Of a stretch of DNA of 64,000 bases, positions 50,301 through 59,233 are shown in pieces (the stretch's first letter is position 1; every line of letters begins with the position of its first letter). Source of the DNA: Micromonospora tarapacensis (GTDB lineage: Bacteria > Actinomycetota > Actinomycetes > Mycobacteriales > Micromonosporaceae); NCBI RefSeq assembly GCF_019697375.1, contig NZ_JAHCDI010000004.1:3769324-3833323 (forward strand). Direction: 5' to 3'. Both the position numbers and the translations under genes were made by a program. Under the pieces are notes generated by a model. The model did no database searches. It was not told the DNA's origin and saw only the letters and a list, made by a program, of their open reading frames with translations.

Positions 50301-52085
50301 TCAGCGATATGCGGCCGCCTGCAGACTGAAGAACTCGGCGTACATCCCGTTGAGCGCCAGCAGCTCGTCGTGGCTGCCGGACTCTGCGATCCGCCCGTCC
50401 GACACGACCAGGATCAAGTCAGCCATCCGGACGGTCGAGAACCGGTGTGACACGAAGACGGTGACTCCGCCGGTACGGATCCCCACGTCACGCGCCGCGT
50501 CGGAGTACCGGTCGAACAAGGCGTGCTCGGTCAACGGGTCCAAGGCGGCGGCAGGCTCGTCGAGCAACAGCAGCAGCGGGTCGTCGCGCATCATCGACCG
50601 GCTCAACGCGATGCGCTGCCACTGCCCGCCCGACAGTTCAGCGCCGTTGTCGTAGGACTTGCCAAGGTAGGTCTCCAGGCCGATCGGCAGCCGGTCGATC
50701 ACCTCCTCCGCGTCTGCTCGCCGGACTGCCCGCTCCACCGCGCCCGGTTCGTCGAGTCGAGGCAGGTCACCGAGGCCGATGCTGCTTCGGGCCCGCAGTT
50801 CCAGCCGGATGTAGTCCTGGAAGCTGGCGGAGATCCGCTGGCGCCATCCCAGCGGGTCGAGCCGCCGCAGGTCGGCGCCATCTATGGTGATCTCGCCTGC
50901 GGTCGGCCGGTAGAACTGGCAGAGCAGCTTGACCAGGGTGGACTTGCCGGAACCGTTGTCGCCGACGATGGCGACGATCGTGCCGGAAGGGATGCGCAGG
51001 CTGAGGCCTTGCAGCACGTCGGTATCGGTGCCCGGGTAGCGGAACGAGACGTCACGCAGCTCGATGCCGTCGGTGAGGACGGCGGGCGATGTCCGGTCAG
51101 CCGGCGGGCCGGGTTCCGGCGGCGTGGCATCGCGGATCCAGCTCAACCAGCCGAAGGCGCGGGCGTTGCGTTGCAGCGCCTGGGCGAGCGCGACGGCGCC
51201 GGCAGCCTGCGCGTTGGTTTGCACGGCCAGCGTGATGGCGAGGACGACGTCGCCGACGGTGCGCTCGCCGCTGATAGCGGCGCGGACGACCAGGACGATG
51301 GAGCCGATGTACCCGAGCGCGAAGATCAGCTGCCCGGTGAACCGCAGGGCCGCGCCGGCACATTCAGCCCGGCGCAGTCGGCTGTCCACCTCGCGGCGGA
51401 CCATCCCGTGGCGGCGGCGGAGCTCTCCGCCGAGTCCGAAGAGCCGGATCTCCTTGGCGGCGATCGAGCTGAGGGCCAGATCGAACAGGTGCCAGCTCAT
51501 GCGGGTCGACTCGGCGGTCGCGAGTTCGGCACGTTCCAGCCGCTTCTCGGCCAGCCGTCCGGCGATCAGCGGGGGGACACCGAAGATCGGCAGCAGGAGC
51601 AGCCACGGCTCGATGCGGGCGAGGAGCACGGCGGTCAGGGTGATCTGGGTGAGTAGCACCCCGATCGTCAGGACGGTCTGCACGCTCTGACTCAGCGTCC
51701 ACGACTGCTGTCGGAGCAGCTCGAAGCGATCTGCGGCGTCCCGCCGTTCGTGCAGCGCCAGCCCGACCGGCCCGTGCGCCAGGTCGCCGAGCTGGCGTTC
51801 GGTGTCCTGCTTGTGCAGATCACCGAGCTCGAAGAAGAAGATGTGGGCGAAGTGCTCCATCGTCAAGCTGAGCAGGACACTCACGGCGGCGGCCGCCGCC
51901 GTCCAGACCGCGACATCGGTCCGCCGGTCCAGGGCCGCGTCGACCGCCACACCCAGAAAGAGCGCCAGCAGGGGTCCACTCACGGCGCCAAGCATCATCA
52001 ACAGGGCGGCGGTGATCAGCCTTCCCGGGCTGAGCCGCCACGCCGAGGCCAGCGTCGCGCCGACACTGCGCAGCATTCTATTCAC
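50301..52085 (-). CDS. ABC transporter half-exporter (membrane plus ATPase), second of a pair
   Basis: 594 aa. Six membrane spans (about 20-310) are followed by an ATPase domain with Walker A VGDNGSGKSTLVKLL, ABC signature ELSGGQWQRIALSRS, Walker B LLLLLDEPAAALDP and the switch His in FVSHRFSTVR. Start GTG 52085 overlaps the upstream gene by 8 bp. The paired arrangement indicates a heterodimeric exporter of peptides, lipids or small molecules. Its stop lies 15 bp from the tRNA-like fragment. Confidence 0.92.
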   Translation of the reverse strand: MNRMLRSVGATLASAWRLSPGRLITAALLMMLGAVSGPLLALFLGVAVDAALDRRTDVAVWTAAAAAVSVLLSLTMEHFAHIFFFELGDLHKQDTERQLGDLAHGPVGLALHERRDAADRFELLRQQSWTLSQSVQTVLTIGVLLTQITLTAVLLARIEPWLLLLPIFGVPPLIAGRLAEKRLERAELATAESTRMSWHLFDLALSSIAAKEIRLFGLGGELRRRHGMVRREVDSRLRRAECAGAALRFTGQLIFALGYIGSIVLVVRAAISGERTVGDVVLAITLAVQTNAQAAGAVALAQALQRNARAFGWLSWIRDATPPEPGPPADRTSPAVLTDGIELRDVSFRYPGTDTDVLQGLSLRIPSGTIVAIVGDNGSGKSTLVKLLCQFYRPTAGEITIDGADLRRLDPLGWRQRISASFQDYIRLELRARSSIGLGDLPRLDEPGAVERAVRRADAEEVIDRLPIGLETYLGKSYDNGAELSGGQWQRIALSRSMMRDDPLLLLLDEPAAALDPLTEHALFDRYSDAARDVGIRTGGVTVFVSHRFSTVRMADLILVVSDGRIAESGSHDELLALNGMYAEFFSLQAAAYR

Positions 52086-53982
52086 GGCCTTCCGCCTCTT
52101 TCTCGGTGAACCGCGCAGCCTGCAGCCGAAACAGCTCCGCATAGCGACCGTCGAGGGCGAGCAGTTCCTCGTGGGTGCCCTCCTCGACGACGCGACCGTG
52201 TTCCAGCACGACGATCCGGTCGGCACGGCGCACCGTGGAGAACCGGTGCGAGATGACCACGCTGGTGATTCCCCGGGTCAGGTCGAGGAACCGCTCGAAG
52301 AACGCCACCTCCGACCGCACGTCCAGGTTGGCGGTCGGCTCGTCGAGGACGAGAATGCCGGCGCCACCCTCGACGGCGACGAGAGCACGGGCGATCGCGA
52401 TGCGCTGCCACTGCCCGCCGGACAGTTCGGCGCCGCCGGCGTACCGCCGCGACAGTGGAGTCTCCAGGCCGCGGGGGAGATGGTCGACGAAATCCGCCGC
52501 GCCGGCCTTTTCCAGGGCAGCCCGGACCACCTTGCCGGCCCGCTCCGGCTCTGCGAGCATCTCGATCGCGCCGAAGGCGACGTTGTCGCGCACCGGCAAC
52601 TCGAAGTGGGTGAAGTCCTGGAAGATCGCGGCAACCCGACGCTGCCACGCCGTGGCCGGAAAGGTTCGGATGTCGACGCCGTCAGCGGTGATCGCCCCGG
52701 CCGTCGGTTCGTAGAGCCGGGCCAACAGTTTCACGAGGGTGGTCTTGCCTGCGCCGTTGAGGCCGACGATCGCCAGCGACCGGCCCGCCTCGATGGTGAG
52801 GTCGAGGTCGCCCAGCACCGGCGGCCCGCCCGGGTAGGCGAAGGACACCTTGTCGAATCGCAGCACCGACCTGGGCAGTCCAGCCGGATCGTCCCTGCCG
52901 CTCTCGGTGGTGCGGGCGTCGGCTTCGCTCATCCTCTCGATCCGCTCCACCGACCGGTAGGCATTGAGGCCCTGCTCGGTCGCCACGTCGGACTCGGCGA
53001 TGAACCCGCCGATCCTCATGGCGGCCAGGGACGCCTGGAACACGAGTATCAACCCGCCCAAGCCGAGCAGTCCGGCCGCCGTTGCCTGAGCCGCTTCCGT
53101 CAGCAGCGCGCCCAGCAGCACGAAGGCGACAAGAACATAGAGAATGTAGGGGCCGTAGAACAGCCGGCGCCGGGCCCGCCAGACCGGGAGCGCGGCGTCC
53201 ATGGCGGCCGTCGTGTACTCCTGCTTCAACCAAGGTAGGAGGCCGAAGACCCGTAACTCCTTCGCCGCCGCGGGCTGGAGCAGCATGGTGCGGAGATATT
53301 CGCTGCGGCGCCGCAGCCGGGCGGTGCTCCGAAAGACCTCGGTGAACACCGACAGGCCGAGCCGGTAGCCGAAGCGGATCGTCAGGGCCGCGACGAGCAG
53401 CGCCGGCCCGGCCCACCAGACGAAGGCGACCGACGTGACCCCGGCGGCGAGCACGGTCTGCAGGTACCGCGAGATCAGCGCGATCTGACCGGCACCCGCG
53501 GCACCCGGCGACCACATTTCGGTCCGCAGCCGGTCCTTGGCGTCGGCGACGTGATCGAGCAGTTCCGGATCCTCCATGACGGCCACGCCGCCGCCCGCTT
53601 GGGAGGCCGCCATCAACCGGTCACGGACGAGATCGTCGAGGCGACGGCGGATCAGGTTGCCGAGCAGTTCCTGTACCGGCAGCAGGAGCTGCACTCCGAA
53701 GAACGCGGCCGCCGCGAGGATCAAGTTGGTCCGAAGATCGCTCCAGGCCGCCGAGCCGAGCCCGCCGCCTACCGCGTCCGGCACTCGGGCGACCACGGCT
53801 GAGGTGGCGAGGATGAACACGACCGGCAGGATCCCCGCGGCGATCTGGATCAGCACGGCGGACGAAACCAGCGACCAGCCGGCATCGGGCACCAGGTGCA
53901 GGATTCTCATTCGCCCGTCGAGGCGCGATCTGTGGCCGTGAACAAGTTCGGCCCACACAGACCTTTCGTGCATCGTCACCAC
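52078..53982 (-). CDS. ABC transporter half-exporter (membrane plus ATPase), first of a pair
   Basis: 634 aa. Six spans (about 35-340). ATPase domain: VGLNGAGKTTLVKLLARLYE (Walker A), ELSGGQWQRIAIARALV (signature), ILVLDEPTANLDVRSE (Walker B), VISHRFSTVRRAD (switch). Start GTG 53982 with GGGGAGG five bases upstream; an internal ATG at 53973 is possible. It overlaps the second half-exporter gene by 8 bp, and a GT2 gene lies 36 bp upstream in the same direction, so export of a glycosylated product is plausible. Confidence 0.92.
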   Translation of the reverse strand: MVTMHERSVWAELVHGHRSRLDGRMRILHLVPDAGWSLVSSAVLIQIAAGILPVVFILATSAVVARVPDAVGGGLGSAAWSDLRTNLILAAAAFFGVQLLLPVQELLGNLIRRRLDDLVRDRLMAASQAGGGVAVMEDPELLDHVADAKDRLRTEMWSPGAAGAGQIALISRYLQTVLAAGVTSVAFVWWAGPALLVAALTIRFGYRLGLSVFTEVFRSTARLRRRSEYLRTMLLQPAAAKELRVFGLLPWLKQEYTTAAMDAALPVWRARRRLFYGPYILYVLVAFVLLGALLTEAAQATAAGLLGLGGLILVFQASLAAMRIGGFIAESDVATEQGLNAYRSVERIERMSEADARTTESGRDDPAGLPRSVLRFDKVSFAYPGGPPVLGDLDLTIEAGRSLAIVGLNGAGKTTLVKLLARLYEPTAGAITADGVDIRTFPATAWQRRVAAIFQDFTHFELPVRDNVAFGAIEMLAEPERAGKVVRAALEKAGAADFVDHLPRGLETPLSRRYAGGAELSGGQWQRIAIARALVAVEGGAGILVLDEPTANLDVRSEVAFFERFLDLTRGITSVVISHRFSTVRRADRIVVLEHGRVVEEGTHEELLALDGRYAELFRLQAARFTEKEAEGRE

Positions 53983-54018
53983 CAGCGCCTCCCCGTGCGG
54001 CTGTGAACCCTGATCTAC

Positions 54019-54963
54019 CTATGCGACAGGAACAGGGAATTCGCCTTCCTCAACCTCGACACGTGACCCAGGCCATGCCGCGGGGGTCGACCTTGCGCAG
54101 ATTTCGAACTGCTCGTAGAGATCGATCCAGTTGGCGCCTACCGCAGGGTTGAAGATTGGCGCAAGCATGGCCTGCAGGATCACCTCAGGAGATTCCTTGT
54201 GCAGCGCGATGAAGAGGCTCAAGTTCTTCAGCCAGCCCTCGTAGACAGGCTTGTTGGGGCTCAGAGGTGGCCCTTGATGGTAGGCGAAGCTTTCTTCGTC
54301 GAAGACGAGCTGCGTGCCGGATCGCTCCAGCCTGTACCCCAACTCGGAATCCTCCAGACCCCATCCCCGAAATTCCTCGTTGAACCCGCCGACGCGCTTG
54401 TAGTCGACGCTTGGAACAGAGACGTTGCAGGTGAAGAACAGATGCCACGATGTCTTCAGATCGCCGCCGAATTCGCTCAGGCGACTCAGCAGGTCCAGCC
54501 TGATGTCGCTCTTGATCACGCCGCCAAGGAATCCCTCGGCACCGTCCTCGATAAAGCGCTCGTCGAACGCTTCCGGAGCCCGCAGATATTTCCTGAAGCC
54601 GATCACGGCCTTCCTCGCGGACCCGACCCGGTAGTGGCGAAGATGCCGATCGACAAAGGTGGGCGGAACCAGTTGGTCGCCGTCGACGAAAATCAGGATG
54701 TCGCCGGTGGCCTCCTCTGCGCCGCGATTTCTTGCGGCACTTCTGGACGACGTTGCGGAGCGAGGCAGATGCAGGTGGCGGAATCGGGAGTCCGCCATCG
54801 CGTGACGCTGCACCGTCTCTGCTGTCGGGTCGGTCGATCCATCATCGACGACGAGCACTTCGAGCGAATCGTAGACCGCCAGATTCTGTGCACGGAACGT
54901 GCGAAGGCATCTGTCCAGCAAGACGGACGAGTTGAATGTCGGCACAATCACTGATGCCTTCAT
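54019..54963 (-). CDS. GT2 glycosyltransferase (galactosyltransferase-like C-terminus)
   Basis: 314 aa. MKASVIVPTFNSSVLLDRCL opens the GT-A domain; LEVLVVDDGSTDPTAETV and the DxD-like ILIFVDGDQLVPPT follow. The acceptor region FNEEFRGWGLEDSELGYRLE is the C-terminal W-G-x-E-D-x-E motif of galactosyl/N-acetylgalactosaminyl transferases. The start ATG at 54963 follows TGGAGACC. No membrane span, so it is cytoplasmic. The gene is visibly lower in GC at third codon positions than its neighbours, a sign of transfer. Confidence 0.88.
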   Translation of the reverse strand: MKASVIVPTFNSSVLLDRCLRTFRAQNLAVYDSLEVLVVDDGSTDPTAETVQRHAMADSRFRHLHLPRSATSSRSAARNRGAEEATGDILIFVDGDQLVPPTFVDRHLRHYRVGSARKAVIGFRKYLRAPEAFDERFIEDGAEGFLGGVIKSDIRLDLLSRLSEFGGDLKTSWHLFFTCNVSVPSVDYKRVGGFNEEFRGWGLEDSELGYRLERSGTQLVFDEESFAYHQGPPLSPNKPVYEGWLKNLSLFIALHKESPEVILQAMLAPIFNPAVGANWIDLYEQFEICARSTPAAWPGSRVEVEEGEFPVPVA

Positions 54964-55043
54964 CGACGGTCTCCATTCCAGAGTAGAAACCGGAATTCCC
55001 AACGTGGGAAGCCGAGCACCAAGTTCTTCTAGGCTGAGGTCAA

Positions 55044-55069
55044 ACCGCCGGCCGACGACCGACGGCGGT
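55044..55069. terminator. Possible hairpin terminator after the Cys-rich gene
   Basis: ACCGCCG (55044-55050) and CGGCGGT (55063-55069) are reverse complements with a 12-nt loop and are followed on the minus strand by TTTGACC. It would end the Rieske/decarboxylase-like unit and imply a separate promoter for the GT2-exporter unit. Confidence 0.4.
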
Positions 55070-55083
55070 GCTGGCGGTTCACG

Positions 55084-55614
55084 CTACGTTCCGCCGCGGC
55101 CAGGTGAGCCGGCCGCGCCGTCGCCTGAAGCGTGCCGGGATTCCGCGCGCCAGGTGCACCCGTCGCCTGCCTGTTCGCACGACACCGTGACGTCCGATTC
55201 GACGTAGCGGGCGGCGATGGCGGTGTTGAGTTCCTGACAGTACTGGCATGGTGATGCGAAAGTCAGTTTGACGCCGGCACCGGCGGCCTGTTTGCGGTAC
55301 CGCAGGATCCCACATTCGGTGTTGCGCAGGACGGTGCCAGAAGGCCGGGGCTCGCTGGTCACTGCCGAGTCGTAGAGCAGCAACTGGCGCTGCAGCCGGG
55401 TCATGAAGTGGACGGCGGCAGACTCTCCGGCGGGCCGCTGCGATCGCAGTAGGTCCGCGGTGATGCGCGAGTTCGCCTGGATCCACGCGGACACGCCGTC
55501 ATCGCCGTGCACGGCGAGAATGAACTCTTCGGCAGCCGCCTGGGCCTCGAAGAACCGCTGGCGCCAGAGATCGACCTTGACGGCGGGGTCGAGGGGAGCA
55601 GGGTCACTGGTCAT
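55084..55614 (-). CDS. Uncharacterised Cys-rich protein
   Basis: 176 aa, no membrane span. The N-terminal half is helical (VKVDLWRQRFFEAQAAAEEF). The C-terminal half has five cysteines, in ECGILRYRK, SPCQYCQELN and SCEQAGDGCTW, suggestive of a metal site or disulphides. The pattern faintly resembles small amino-thiazoline-carboxylate-hydrolase-like or V4R proteins, but this is not a firm match. Its ATG lies 11 bp inside the end of the carboxymuconolactone-decarboxylase-like gene, so the two are translated together and may function as a pair. Confidence 0.7.
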   Translation of the reverse strand: MTSDPAPLDPAVKVDLWRQRFFEAQAAAEEFILAVHGDDGVSAWIQANSRITADLLRSQRPAGESAAVHFMTRLQRQLLLYDSAVTSEPRPSGTVLRNTECGILRYRKQAAGAGVKLTFASPCQYCQELNTAIAARYVESDVTVSCEQAGDGCTWRAESRHASGDGAAGSPGRGGT

Positions 55615-55990
55615 GGTCGGTGTCCTTGTTGGTGTCGATCTCGGCGAATACCTCCTGGGCGATGCGCAGCCCGTTGTTGGCGACCGGCCAGCCCCCGTAG
55701 TAGGCGAGCTGGATGATGATCTCGACGATCTTCTCCCGTGGCATCCCCAGGTGCAGGGCGGCACCGATGTGGCCGCGCAGCTCCCAGTCGGTCCGGGCCA
55801 GGGTAACCGCGGTCAGCGCGATCAATTCGCGTTCCTCGACGCTCAGGTGCGGGCGGGTCCAGATCTCACCGAACAGGTGGTCGATGGTGAGCTGCAGGAA
55901 ATCGGGATAGGAGCCTGGGCGGGGTTCGCGGCCGAAGACGTGCTTGAACATCGCCTCACCCCGCTCATGCCGGGCAAGCGGCTGGTTCAT
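55604..55990 (-). CDS. Carboxymuconolactone decarboxylase-family protein
   Basis: 128 aa. All-helical CMD fold with the family pattern LSVEERELIALTAVTLART, then WELRGHIGAALHLGMPREKI and EIIIQLAYYGGWPVANNGLR. It has no cysteine, so it is not an AhpD-type peroxidase; the conserved His and Glu point to decarboxylase or isomerase-like chemistry on small acids. Start ATG 55990 follows AAGGAGTG. It overlaps the Cys-rich gene. It stands 224 bp downstream of the Rieske beta gene, same strand. Confidence 0.85.
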   Translation of the reverse strand: MNQPLARHERGEAMFKHVFGREPRPGSYPDFLQLTIDHLFGEIWTRPHLSVEERELIALTAVTLARTDWELRGHIGAALHLGMPREKIVEIIIQLAYYGGWPVANNGLRIAQEVFAEIDTNKDTDHDQ

Positions 55991-56039
55991 CGATCACTCC
56001 TTCGTGTTGCCGGGTGGCCTGTCGGACAGTGGGGAATTC

Positions 56040-56093
56040 CTACGACGCCACGACGGCGACGAGCAGCGACGCGGCGCAGATGTGGGTACACAT
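56040..56093 (-). CDS. Possible 17-aa peptide between Rieske and CMD genes
   Basis: A short frame ATG 56093 to TAG encodes MCTHICAASLLVAVVAS, two Cys followed by a hydrophobic tail. A weak GGTGG lies upstream. In a cluster with an exporter pair and tailoring enzymes it could be a precursor-peptide-like product, but it has no recognisable leader and may be chance. Confidence 0.2.
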   Translation of the reverse strand: MCTHICAASLLVAVVAS

Positions 56094-56214
56094 GGCGACG
56101 CCACCGTCGGCCCCGCCGCCGACGTCACCGAGTCACCGATCAGCCGCGGCGCAGCCTGAACTGGGCCCGCCCCTGCGCCCAAAGCTGTGAGGAGGGCCCT
56201 GTCTCTGTCAGGTC

Positions 56215-56742
56215 TCAGAGGATGATGCTGAGCTTTCCGTGTTCGTAAAGACTCTCGTGGTCGAGCACCACGACACGTCTCCGGACCCGGAACGACTCGC
56301 CATCGACGGCGAGTTCGAGCCGATACTTTCCGACGTAACAGTCAGAGCGTCCGTGCCCGAACCGGTACACGACGACATTCGCCGCCACATCGAGGTGCGT
56401 GCCCCGATCAGCGACGATCTCCACGTTGCTGATCATCCGATTCGTCCGCGACCGGGGATTCTCGCACCACACCTCGCCGTTGAGGATTTGTTCGATCCGC
56501 TGGCGCAGCCGGGCGGCGTTGTCGTCGATGAGCCCGAGCGCGTCGGCCGACTCGCCGCGGACGTCGGTGGCCGGCACCACGTAGTGGATGTCGTCGGTCA
56601 GCATCTCGTCGTACCACTCGCGCAGGCGCCACTCGTCGAGCAGCCGCGCCTCACGGAAGAGGAACTGGCTCACCCGGTGCCACAGCCGCATCCGGGCCGT
56701 CTCGTCTACCGCCGGCCCGGTGTTGATCGTGTCGGTGGTCAT
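56215..56742 (-). CDS. Rieske aromatic-ring-hydroxylating oxygenase, small (beta) subunit
   Basis: 175-aa SnoaL/NTF2-fold beta subunit. RLWHRVSQFLFREARLLDEW and REWYDEMLTDDIHYVVPATD at the start, with VSNVEIVADR-like MISNVEIVADRG and a C-terminal FRVRRRVVVLDHESL, are typical. It stabilises the alpha-subunit hexamer and is not itself catalytic. The ATG overlaps the alpha-subunit stop (ATGA). Confidence 0.9.
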   Translation of the reverse strand: MTTDTINTGPAVDETARMRLWHRVSQFLFREARLLDEWRLREWYDEMLTDDIHYVVPATDVRGESADALGLIDDNAARLRQRIEQILNGEVWCENPRSRTNRMISNVEIVADRGTHLDVAANVVVYRFGHGRSDCYVGKYRLELAVDGESFRVRRRVVVLDHESLYEHGKLSIIL

Positions 56743-58070
56743 CGCCGTTGCGCCCCCTGCCTCTCGACCCGCTGAGTGACGTGGTGAGCTGCCTCGTGGT
56801 CGTCGTCGCCCTCGTGCATCAGCCGGTCCCACTGCCGCCAGAACTCGCGGGCCGGGAGCTCATCGGTGGTCTCGGGGACCTCCTTGGCCATACCGCGTGA
56901 CAGGTCCGAGTAGCGGAGCGTGCGATTGAGGTAGCCCCGTTGACAGGACTCGATGATCTCGATGTCGTCGGGGGTGGCGAAGCCGGCGGGACCGAGGAAG
57001 GTCAGGTAGTGACTCTTACGCAGTTCCCGGATGTCCGGATCCTCGTCCTTGGGGGCCAGCGCGACGGAGGTGATGGCCATCTGGTCCGCGCCGACCGGGT
57101 CGATCTTGCGGATGGTGATCCCGATCGCGTCGATGATCATCAGATTGGGGAAGATCATCAACGCTCGATTGGCACCGGTGATCCGTTGGGCGCGTTCGGC
57201 GCCGAACCGTTCGACGAACCGTGCGGCCGTCGCTTCCATCCGTGACCTGACCTCGGGGGGGAACATCGGCGTCCAGTAGGCGAGCGGTCGGGCTGCCGCC
57301 GGTACCAACTCATTGGCGCCATGCCCCCGTCCGAGAGCGCGGGCGAAGCCGCCTCGTCGTCGCGGTGCCACTGTCCCGAGCGACTCGATGTAGCTCACGT
57401 AACGCTTGTGCAGGGCGCGGAAGTGGTAGATGTCGACGCTGTTCTCCATCATGAGCTTCCAGTTGGCCCGAGCCCCGTGCAATTGCGCGCCTTGGATCAC
57501 CTCCATTCCGACTTCGGACTGGTCGGCGATCAGATCGAGGTACTCCGTCGCGCCCGCCAGATACTCGGTCAAGGCGCGTGGCTGCTCGGGATCGAAGGTC
57601 GCGAACACGAAACCCCGGTAACTGTCGCTACGGTGCCGCGCCAGGCTGAAGTCGGACTTGCGGAAGCCTGGGCCGTACCCGTCCGGGAGCGGAACTCCGA
57701 CCAGGTCACCCTGGTTGGAGAATGTCCAGTCGTGGTACGGGCACCGGAACGATCTGGCCTGCCCGGCCGACTCTGAGCAAATCAGAGCCCCGCGGTGCGG
57801 GCAGCTGTTGGCAAGCACTCGAATCACTCCGTCGGAGCCGCGCGCCATGACCACCGGGCGCCCTCCGACGTCACGTGACACGTAGGAGCCCAGCGCGGGC
57901 ACCTCCGATTCGTGCCCGACGTACAACCAGCAGCGATCGAAGATCTTGGTCATCTCCTGTGCGGCCACGTCGTCGTCGGTGTAGGCCCGGCGGTCCACCC
58001 GGAACGAGAAACTCTCAAGATCATCGAATACGATCTGGTCGTCCACCGGCCGCTGCAGTTCTATCGTCAC
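56739..58070 (-). CDS. Rieske aromatic-ring-hydroxylating oxygenase, large (alpha) subunit
   Basis: 443 aa. The Rieske [2Fe-2S] site is CPHRGALIC (Cys-x-His) and FRCPYHDWTFS (Cys-x2-His), spaced about 17 residues apart. The mononuclear iron ligands are His-His in DIYHFRALHKRYV with the bridging Asp in the same region; a distal Asp/Glu completes the facial triad. GTG 58070 follows GGGGGAG. It would hydroxylate or demethylate an aromatic ring using ferredoxin and reductase, which are not encoded nearby. The start overlaps the GT1 stop by 4 bp, so the GT1 and both subunits form a tight operon. Confidence 0.93.
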   Translation of the reverse strand: MTIELQRPVDDQIVFDDLESFSFRVDRRAYTDDDVAAQEMTKIFDRCWLYVGHESEVPALGSYVSRDVGGRPVVMARGSDGVIRVLANSCPHRGALICSESAGQARSFRCPYHDWTFSNQGDLVGVPLPDGYGPGFRKSDFSLARHRSDSYRGFVFATFDPEQPRALTEYLAGATEYLDLIADQSEVGMEVIQGAQLHGARANWKLMMENSVDIYHFRALHKRYVSYIESLGTVAPRRRGGFARALGRGHGANELVPAAARPLAYWTPMFPPEVRSRMEATAARFVERFGAERAQRITGANRALMIFPNLMIIDAIGITIRKIDPVGADQMAITSVALAPKDEDPDIRELRKSHYLTFLGPAGFATPDDIEIIESCQRGYLNRTLRYSDLSRGMAKEVPETTDELPAREFWRQWDRLMHEGDDDHEAAHHVTQRVERQGAQRR

Positions 58071-59233
58071 TGCTCCCCCTTTCGCTGTAGCTTCTCGCCC
58101 ATGCTGCCGACTATTTCTGCCGTGCGCGCTGCGGAATCGCCGCACTCGGGCTGCGCCGCGCGCAGCCGCGCCCGGTAGTCCCGGCCGGGATCCAGCAGAT
58201 CGGCGACAGCGTCAGCGACCGCCTGTTCTGAGACGTCGACCGGCTCCAATGCCGTCCCGAAGCCCGCGGTTTCCACGAAGTACGCCTGGATGGGCTGATC
58301 CACAGCTAGCGGGATCACCAGCATCGGTGTCGCCGCCCGGATCGACTCCGCCACCGAGTTGTAGCCGCCGTGGGTGACGAACACGTCGGCGCGCTCAAGC
58401 ACGTCGCGTTGTGGCACATACGGGGCGGTTAGCACGTCAGCGGGCAGCGCGAGTTCCTCGGCGAGATCTCCCACCGCGGCGATCACCTGCGCACCGGTCT
58501 TCACCGCCCCCATGATCACCGTACGTAGGAGGTCGGGCCGCCTGAAAAAGATCGTGCCGAAGGAGACGAACACCAGCGGACGGCCGGGGTCGATCTCCGC
58601 CAGGCCGGGAAAGGCGACCTCGTCGCCGCGCTTGCCCGCCGCACCCGGCAACCCGACCAGCTGCACACCGTCGTCGGTGACCGCTTCGTCCCCGACGAGC
58701 GAGGGAATCGTCGGCATCACATTGAGAATCGGCGAACGCGCCGAATGGGTGCGGGTCGACCACAACACCCCGTGCCTGGTCAGATAGTCGCCAACCTGTT
58801 CGTCGTACAGCCAGCGCCCTTGCCGACGCTCCTTCGGGCATACCCCGCCTAGGTTTGCCCAGATCATCCCGTAAGGCACACCGGATGCCTGCGCCCCGGC
58901 CATCGCTGCCGCCAACACCGGCAGCGAATCGAGCAGCGCGAAGTCCGGCGCCGTCGCCCGCAGCGCATCAGCCACCTCGTCCGCTACCGGTGACGATTCG
59001 AGCATCGGACCGATCTTTGCCGGGTCGTCGCTCCACGGCGCCATCTGGACCTGCCCGACCATGTGGACCTCCGCCGCGCCCAGGGCCTGGCGACGCTGCT
59101 CGCTGAGCGCGCCACCGTCCGCGGACACCAAAAGCAGCACAACCTCATTGCCGGCGGCTTGGAGCGCATTGACCACCGGAATGTACGGGTTGAGGTGACC
59201 ATGCTGAGTCGTGGTGAGGAAGGCGATGCGCAC
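58067..59233 (-). CDS. GT1 (UGT/MGT-type) glycosyltransferase
   Basis: 388-aa GT-B enzyme of the macrolide/UDP-glucuronosyl family. The acceptor domain starts MRIAFLTTTQHGHLNPYIPV. The donor-binding region is VFVTHGGYNSVAESIRAATP, then MLVIPLAVDQPIQAYFVE, and VFVSFGTIFFRRPDLL. GTG start at 59233 with GGAGATCTA upstream. GT1 enzymes of this type glycosylate small aromatic or polyketide aglycones. It heads the operon with the Rieske subunits. Confidence 0.91.
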   Translation of the reverse strand: MRIAFLTTTQHGHLNPYIPVVNALQAAGNEVVLLLVSADGGALSEQRRQALGAAEVHMVGQVQMAPWSDDPAKIGPMLESSPVADEVADALRATAPDFALLDSLPVLAAAMAGAQASGVPYGMIWANLGGVCPKERRQGRWLYDEQVGDYLTRHGVLWSTRTHSARSPILNVMPTIPSLVGDEAVTDDGVQLVGLPGAAGKRGDEVAFPGLAEIDPGRPLVFVSFGTIFFRRPDLLRTVIMGAVKTGAQVIAAVGDLAEELALPADVLTAPYVPQRDVLERADVFVTHGGYNSVAESIRAATPMLVIPLAVDQPIQAYFVETAGFGTALEPVDVSEQAVADAVADLLDPGRDYRARLRAAQPECGDSAARTAEIVGSMGEKLQRKGEQ

